Of a DNA stretch of 64,000 nucleotides, positions 59,801 to 64,000 are shown one piece after another. Location: positions 514,473 to 578,472 of the forward strand of contig JACSVZ010000003.1 in the NCBI GenBank assembly GCA_014706295.1, in the 5' to 3' direction. The DNA is from Lycocorax pyrrhopterus obiensis (taxonomy: Eukaryota > Chordata > Aves > Passeriformes > Paradisaeidae). The notes below the pieces were generated by a model. That model was not told the origin of the DNA. It ran no database searches and was given only the letters and a program-made list of their open reading frames with translations. The translations under genes and the position numbers were made by a program. Each line of letters begins with the position of its first letter. The stretch's first letter is position 1.

Positions 59801-61136
59801 GAAATAAGGTGCATAATTGTAGCAGAGAGCAGTCAGTGGTGGGACACGTCTCTCACAGCCCAGGTCGGGACTTGGAAATACTGTGACAAAGATGATGGGG
59901 CTGACACTGGGGCTGGGGACACCACAGACCTCGGTCTTGATTGTTTCCTGAGCCTTGAAGACCCCAAATTATTTTTTCTTTCCCATTCCCAGCTCGGTCC
60001 CCAGAGGGGCCTGGCCACTGCGGCCTGCAAAGCTGTGGAAGACCCTCACGGTTCACCTGCACCGTGCTGGGAGAGAACTCATGGGACAGCCACAAACAGC
60101 ACGGGGACGTCTGAGGTGCTCCTGTGCCTTGCGGGGAGAGGAGGGGAGTGGGGAAATGGGTATCAGCAGGAAAAAGCCAGGTTTCTGGTCTGTGTCACCA
60201 GTGAAAAGAGATGCACGGTCCCAGCCTGGCTGCTGGGTGCTGTGTGTGCTCTGTGTCCTTGCCATCCCTGCTCCATGTGGGAAAACCAGCCTCCAGCTAC
60301 GCCAGGGAGGAAAGCTGAAGGAGCATCCCCCTTCCAGGGGGCTGGAGGCAGAGTGCTGGCAGCCTTTTTTCCCGTCTATCACTATCACCCTCTGCACACC
60401 CACAGAAGGGATGGGCCTCACCTCACCTTCCTGTGAGCAAGCATGACGTGTCCCTGCTGCAGTGCTGGGTTCTGGGTGGGCACATCCCCCCCCAGCCCTG
60501 CCAGCACCCAACTGCAGCTTCCCCCGCCTGCAACAACCAGCCCTGTGCTATTTCAGGAGCAGGTGGATCACTGGATCAGCCAGGATCACCGAACAGCCGG
60601 GATGTGCTGCCCTGCCCTCACCGGGGACGTGCAGCCCTATGGCGGCTCCTGCCAAACCCCCGGGCCATGGGCACGTGCTGATGGAGAGGATGCAGGAGGA
60701 AGAGCATTGATCTCCAGCTTAGCCCTGCAGCCCAGGGGAGCCCTTCCTACATAAATATTTGCCAAGCAATGCATTTGTGCCTGTCGATGGCTGTCGATAG
60801 GAGCCTGCAGTGCTGTCATCTGTGGAGCTGTCACTCCCAGCAGCCTGAGCCAAGCAGCCCCAGCTGCATCCCAACCCATCACCCACGAGCTGTCCTTCTG
60901 AACCCGTGTGCTGCCTGCACAGAGCCTGTCCCCAGCTCGGGAGCACCCAGGGGAGGGAGCCAAGGCGCTGTGGCTGGCAGGTGGCACCCGCAGAGTTAAC
61001 AGCTCACAGGCAGAGCTGTCAGACAAAGCCCTGGCCTGGATGCCTCCTGCCTCCGCCTGCATCCTCAGGCTCCAGCATCTACCTGCCAGCCCGCAGTGTG
61101 TGCCAGGCGGGGCAGTGCCAGGGCAGCAGGAGTTAC

Positions 61137-61257
61137 CGTGGAAGTGCTCGGCGGTTCTGCGGCGCAGGGCCTCCAGCGTCTCCTCCGTGTCTGCCCACTC
61201 CAGCACCAGCCTGCGGCCGTACAGGTGAGTGCTGTGGCACAGGGCGTTGAAGGCTTT
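61137..61257 (-). CDS. RBM19: RBM19 penultimate coding exon (end of the last RRM)
   Basis: The minus strand reads 40 codons plus one base, beginning KAFNALCHSTHLYGRRLVLE and ending RTAEHFH. I recognise this as the C-terminal part of the sixth RRM of RBM19 (yeast Mrd1 orthologue): helix alpha-2 (KAFNALCHSTH), strand beta-4 (LYGRRLVLEWA), then a linker helix. The exon follows a consensus acceptor (T-rich tract, then CTGCAG at 61258-61263) and ends in G before a GTAACT donor at 61131-61136. The single leftover base joins AC of the next exon to give Asp. RBM19 is a nucleolar multi-RRM protein needed for early pre-rRNA cleavage and 18S rRNA production; that role is known for the family. Upstream exons lie beyond the window, because no other RRM-like coding was found in 61258-64000. 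Confidence 0.94.
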
Positions 61258-64000
61258 CTGCAGAGTTAAAAAAAGATTAAAAAAAAAATTAAAGGAGAAA
61301 ATAAGAACAGGCTCACAGGAGGAAAGGCAAAAATGTCCCTCCCTCTGCCCTGGAGCGGAAAGGCCACCAGAGAACATCCTGCTCTGAGTGCTCTGCTCTG
61401 ATGGGGCAGGATCCATCTCCATCAGAGGCTTTGACTCAGTCATTTATCTTCTCTGTGCTTGCAGCAGAGCAAATTCCCATCACCCTTCCTGCAGGCTGCT
61501 GCTCGTGGGGGAGCGGGCTGGAATCCAGCACGGGATGGGACCACCCTGAGCTGGGAATGCTGCAGCCTCTGGAGCCTTGGAGCAGCACTGGGTGGATCAA
61601 CAGCAAACGAGGACCCTCATGGGCAACCTCACAACCCTCTAGCACCCTGTTCTTTGCTGGAACACGGGAAAGCACAGCTCAGGTGTGAGAGAGAAGCTCC
61701 TTTCTGCTCTGGGAGCAAGTTGGAAAACTGCCTTCCTCCTGCCAACCATGTGGTGACTTGGCCATGGTGGCAGCAAACGTGGCAGAGCAGAAGCCAGCCC
61801 AGAAGCCCTCTGCTCTTTGTGCCTGTGATGGTTTGCTGTGATGCAGAAATCCAGGTTTCCTCGTGTCAGATGCTGTTTGATAACACCCATACAGCTGTAA
61901 TCTCTGGGTGATGTTGAATACAAACGTGCCAGCCAGCCCAGAGCTCAGGTGGCTTTCTCTGTCTGCAGCAACCAGCAGAGACACCCAGAAAACAGTGGCT
62001 CAGTTCAGGCAAGCTTGATTTTGCCTTTGTTTCCCACAGAATTTCAAGGAAATTCAGGACTGAGCAGGATTGGGCCCACGGTGCAAATACACAAACACGC
62101 TGGCCAAAGATTTTTATCCCCAGGGGCCCACAAAGTGCTCCACAGGAAAGGATGGGCACAGGCAGAGAGAAATGCCCAAAATGCTCTTTTAAGAACCCCA
62201 GCTAAGGCTGGGATCAGCTCAAATGCCACATCTCTGGGCAGAGGGGCTTGTCGTGCTTTGCTGCCCACAGCTGCTCCTCAGGACACTCCTGGAGCTGCTG
62301 GGCTATGAAACTCATAAAAAAAACCCCATTTCAGTGACCAGCACCCAGCAACCTGAGTGTTCCTCTCCTCCCAAAGTCCTGCCACTCACAGAACCCTCAT
62401 GTGCTATAAAACAGAGGCGAGGAGCACCAGCTCCCCCTGCTCCATGGCCTGGGTGAAATTCCCATTATCCCACCATCCCCAGCTCCTGGGGTGATCCCAG
62501 CAGGGCAGAGTGCCCCCTTTTCCAGGGGCACATTCCTCCTGGAAGGGCTGCAAGCTACAGCTGTTTTTATTTGCTGCTGCTGCTGTGTTTTCAAGGCCTA
62601 TCTCCCAATTAGCAGAGCAATGTGTTGGCTTAAACAAACACCCGGGGGGAGGGAGTTGTGAGGGCTGTTTGCGTTGGCACCAAGAGCCTTTTGCAAAGCC
62701 TGGCACACAACCCACAGCTCTAAACACTGCATTTCCTTTGTTAATTCCTAGTTCTGAATTTCTCCTTCCCACAGCAGCAGGAAGAGGAAGGCTGGTGACA
62801 GCACACAGCCCATCCGTGCTCCACAGGTCACGGAGGAGAGTAGACCACGATGAACGTGGCACTTGGTGGGCTCTGCTCCTCTGAGCCACTTCTCTGCCAC
62901 CACCTCCTCCTCCTCATGGGATTGCCACCCTCTGGTTTTGCTGGGAGCCCTGGGAAAGGTCGTGGAGCAACAGGGAAGGCAGATGCTGCCATCAAGTTGT
63001 GTTGTGTGCAAGAAACCCGCTGGGTGAGACACATCTGCCACCAGCCCGGTGACACTGGCCCTTCCTGGCCAAACACATCCCCAAAAGGAGCTGGTTTGCA
63101 CCCAGGATGAAGGAGAGCTCCAGCACGTACTGGGATCTCTGCTCCCTGTCTTCCAGCTGGGAATGCAGAGGAGAAGCTGCACACTTCAGGTGACAAACAC
63201 ACGGATGTCACTTCTTTGGAAACGAGCTAAAAGACAAAGCATAGCTCTTCACTGCTCTGAGAGGAATTAAGACTTTTTCAGGGGGGAAAAAAAAGAGAAA
63301 CCACTGATGATTTAAAAGGCAAAGGGATGAAGGGGAGAAATGCCATCCCCATACATCCACACTGCTGGAAATCTTCCAGGGAGAGGAGGAAATCTGCCAC
63401 TGCTGCTATTCCAAATGAAAAGATAGGGAAAAAATATATTTTAATTAGGTGACAAGTATGAAATGAGGAGAAGCAGGCTGGCTTTCACAGAAAGCAGGAG
63501 CTATTTTTGGGGTGCAGCTCCTCTACCTGAGCATCTGCCTTCCCAGGACACCTCTTTGGAGGAACAAAGGGGCCAGAGGTTTGTGGAGTTGTATCCAGAT
63601 GAGGGATAAAGGGAGCTGTGGTGTCTGCCCATCCAAGGGAGAGACTCCCCACAAAAGACCTCTAATTCCCAGGGCTTCACATCCTCCTACACCTTTAAGG
63701 GGCCACAAAAAGCTCCTTTTTAAATGCCCAAACCCAATTCTGATGAAGCTGCTGCATTTGGTAACCCAGCCTCTGCCAGGCTGCACCGAAGCCTGAAGGT
63801 CCCTGGCAAATCTTCTCCCGGGCCTCATTTGCTTTCCAGATGCTTCAGGGGTTGCATGAAAACCCTGTGGACTTCTCCTCCTGGAGAATAGGATGTGAGC
63901 ATGCTTAAAAATGCCATTTCTGGGCATTTTTTGCGAAGTTTGGTTCAAGCTGAATGTTACAGCTCAGCGTGGTGGCAAAAAGTGGGGAGAGGAAAGGGAG
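61258..64000 (-). other. RBM19: RBM19 upstream intron (partial)
   Basis: This is the intron before the penultimate RBM19 exon; it runs off the window. Immediately upstream of the acceptor, about 61264-61310 is A-rich on the plus strand, so it is T-rich on the minus strand and serves as the polypyrimidine tract. No further RBM19 exon, CR1 fragment or other gene was recognised. A small AT-rich stretch at about 63415-63475 stands out from its surroundings. Short ORFs on both strands show no domain. Confidence 0.75.

Larger units (their letters stand above)
56435..61136 (-). other. RBM19: RBM19 last intron (4702 bp, GT-AG)
   Basis: The intron is bounded by GTAACT at its 5' end (61131-61136) and a pyrimidine-rich tract with CAG at its 3' end (56435-56442). 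It is long and holds several regulatory-looking segments listed separately: a forkhead-motif-rich island near 57115-57345, a TATA motif and CpG-rich patch near 58540-58850, and an AT-balanced island near 59490-59800. A poly(A)-rich stretch lies at about 58227-58275. The parts at 57420-57990, 58850-59400 and 59800-61100 show nothing beyond ordinary GC-rich intron sequence. Confidence 0.85.

Overview
This window is vertebrate nuclear DNA, almost certainly from a bird. Two things show this. The interspersed repeats are CR1-type LINE 3' ends, including one with the avian 8-bp terminal repeat. The only recognisable coding sequence is the 3' end of RBM19, on the minus strand: two exons, at 61137-61257 and 56343-56434, with consensus splice sites, a compatible phase and a stop codon. 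Species cannot be fixed from the sequence. In vertebrates RBM19 lies between LHX5 and TBX5/TBX3 (chicken chromosome 15 equivalent, from memory), and the 3' side of RBM19 faces LHX5. On that basis positions 1-56342 would be the LHX5-RBM19 intergenic desert. No LIM, homeobox or T-box exon was seen.

The left 29 kb is dominated by duplication. Block A (1-6473) is a near-identical copy of block D' (22530-28953); the two differ by a few substitutions, small indels and a longer TTCTCC array in A. Block B (6477-15622) is an error-ridden copy of 18067-26447, with homopolymers shortened throughout and two stretches (about 12130-12960 and 13600-14850) almost unalignable by eye. B looks like unpolished long-read sequence used as gap fill. 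Block C (15623-18066) occurs once. Block D (18067-28953) is the clean reference version and runs on into single-copy sequence. The likeliest true order is C-D-rest, with A and B being assembly or haplotype duplication; a real tandem duplication with an unpolished middle copy is the alternative. ORFs in B should not be interpreted.

From 28954 to 56342 the sequence is single-copy intergenic DNA. It holds several truncated CR1 fragments, two minisatellites (36069-36573 and 40151-40388), CpG-rich patches and many AT-balanced islands carrying homeodomain-, GATA-, forkhead-, POU- or RFX-like sites. These islands resemble the conserved non-coding elements expected around developmental regulators, but conservation was not tested here. 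From 56343 to the end lies the RBM19 3' region, including a 4.7-kb last intron with its own CpG-rich patch, a TATA motif and island-like segments.

Nothing suggests a prokaryotic, viral or CRISPR-like system. The points most worth following up are the assembly structure, the RBM19 3' end and a handful of sharply patterned non-coding sites.
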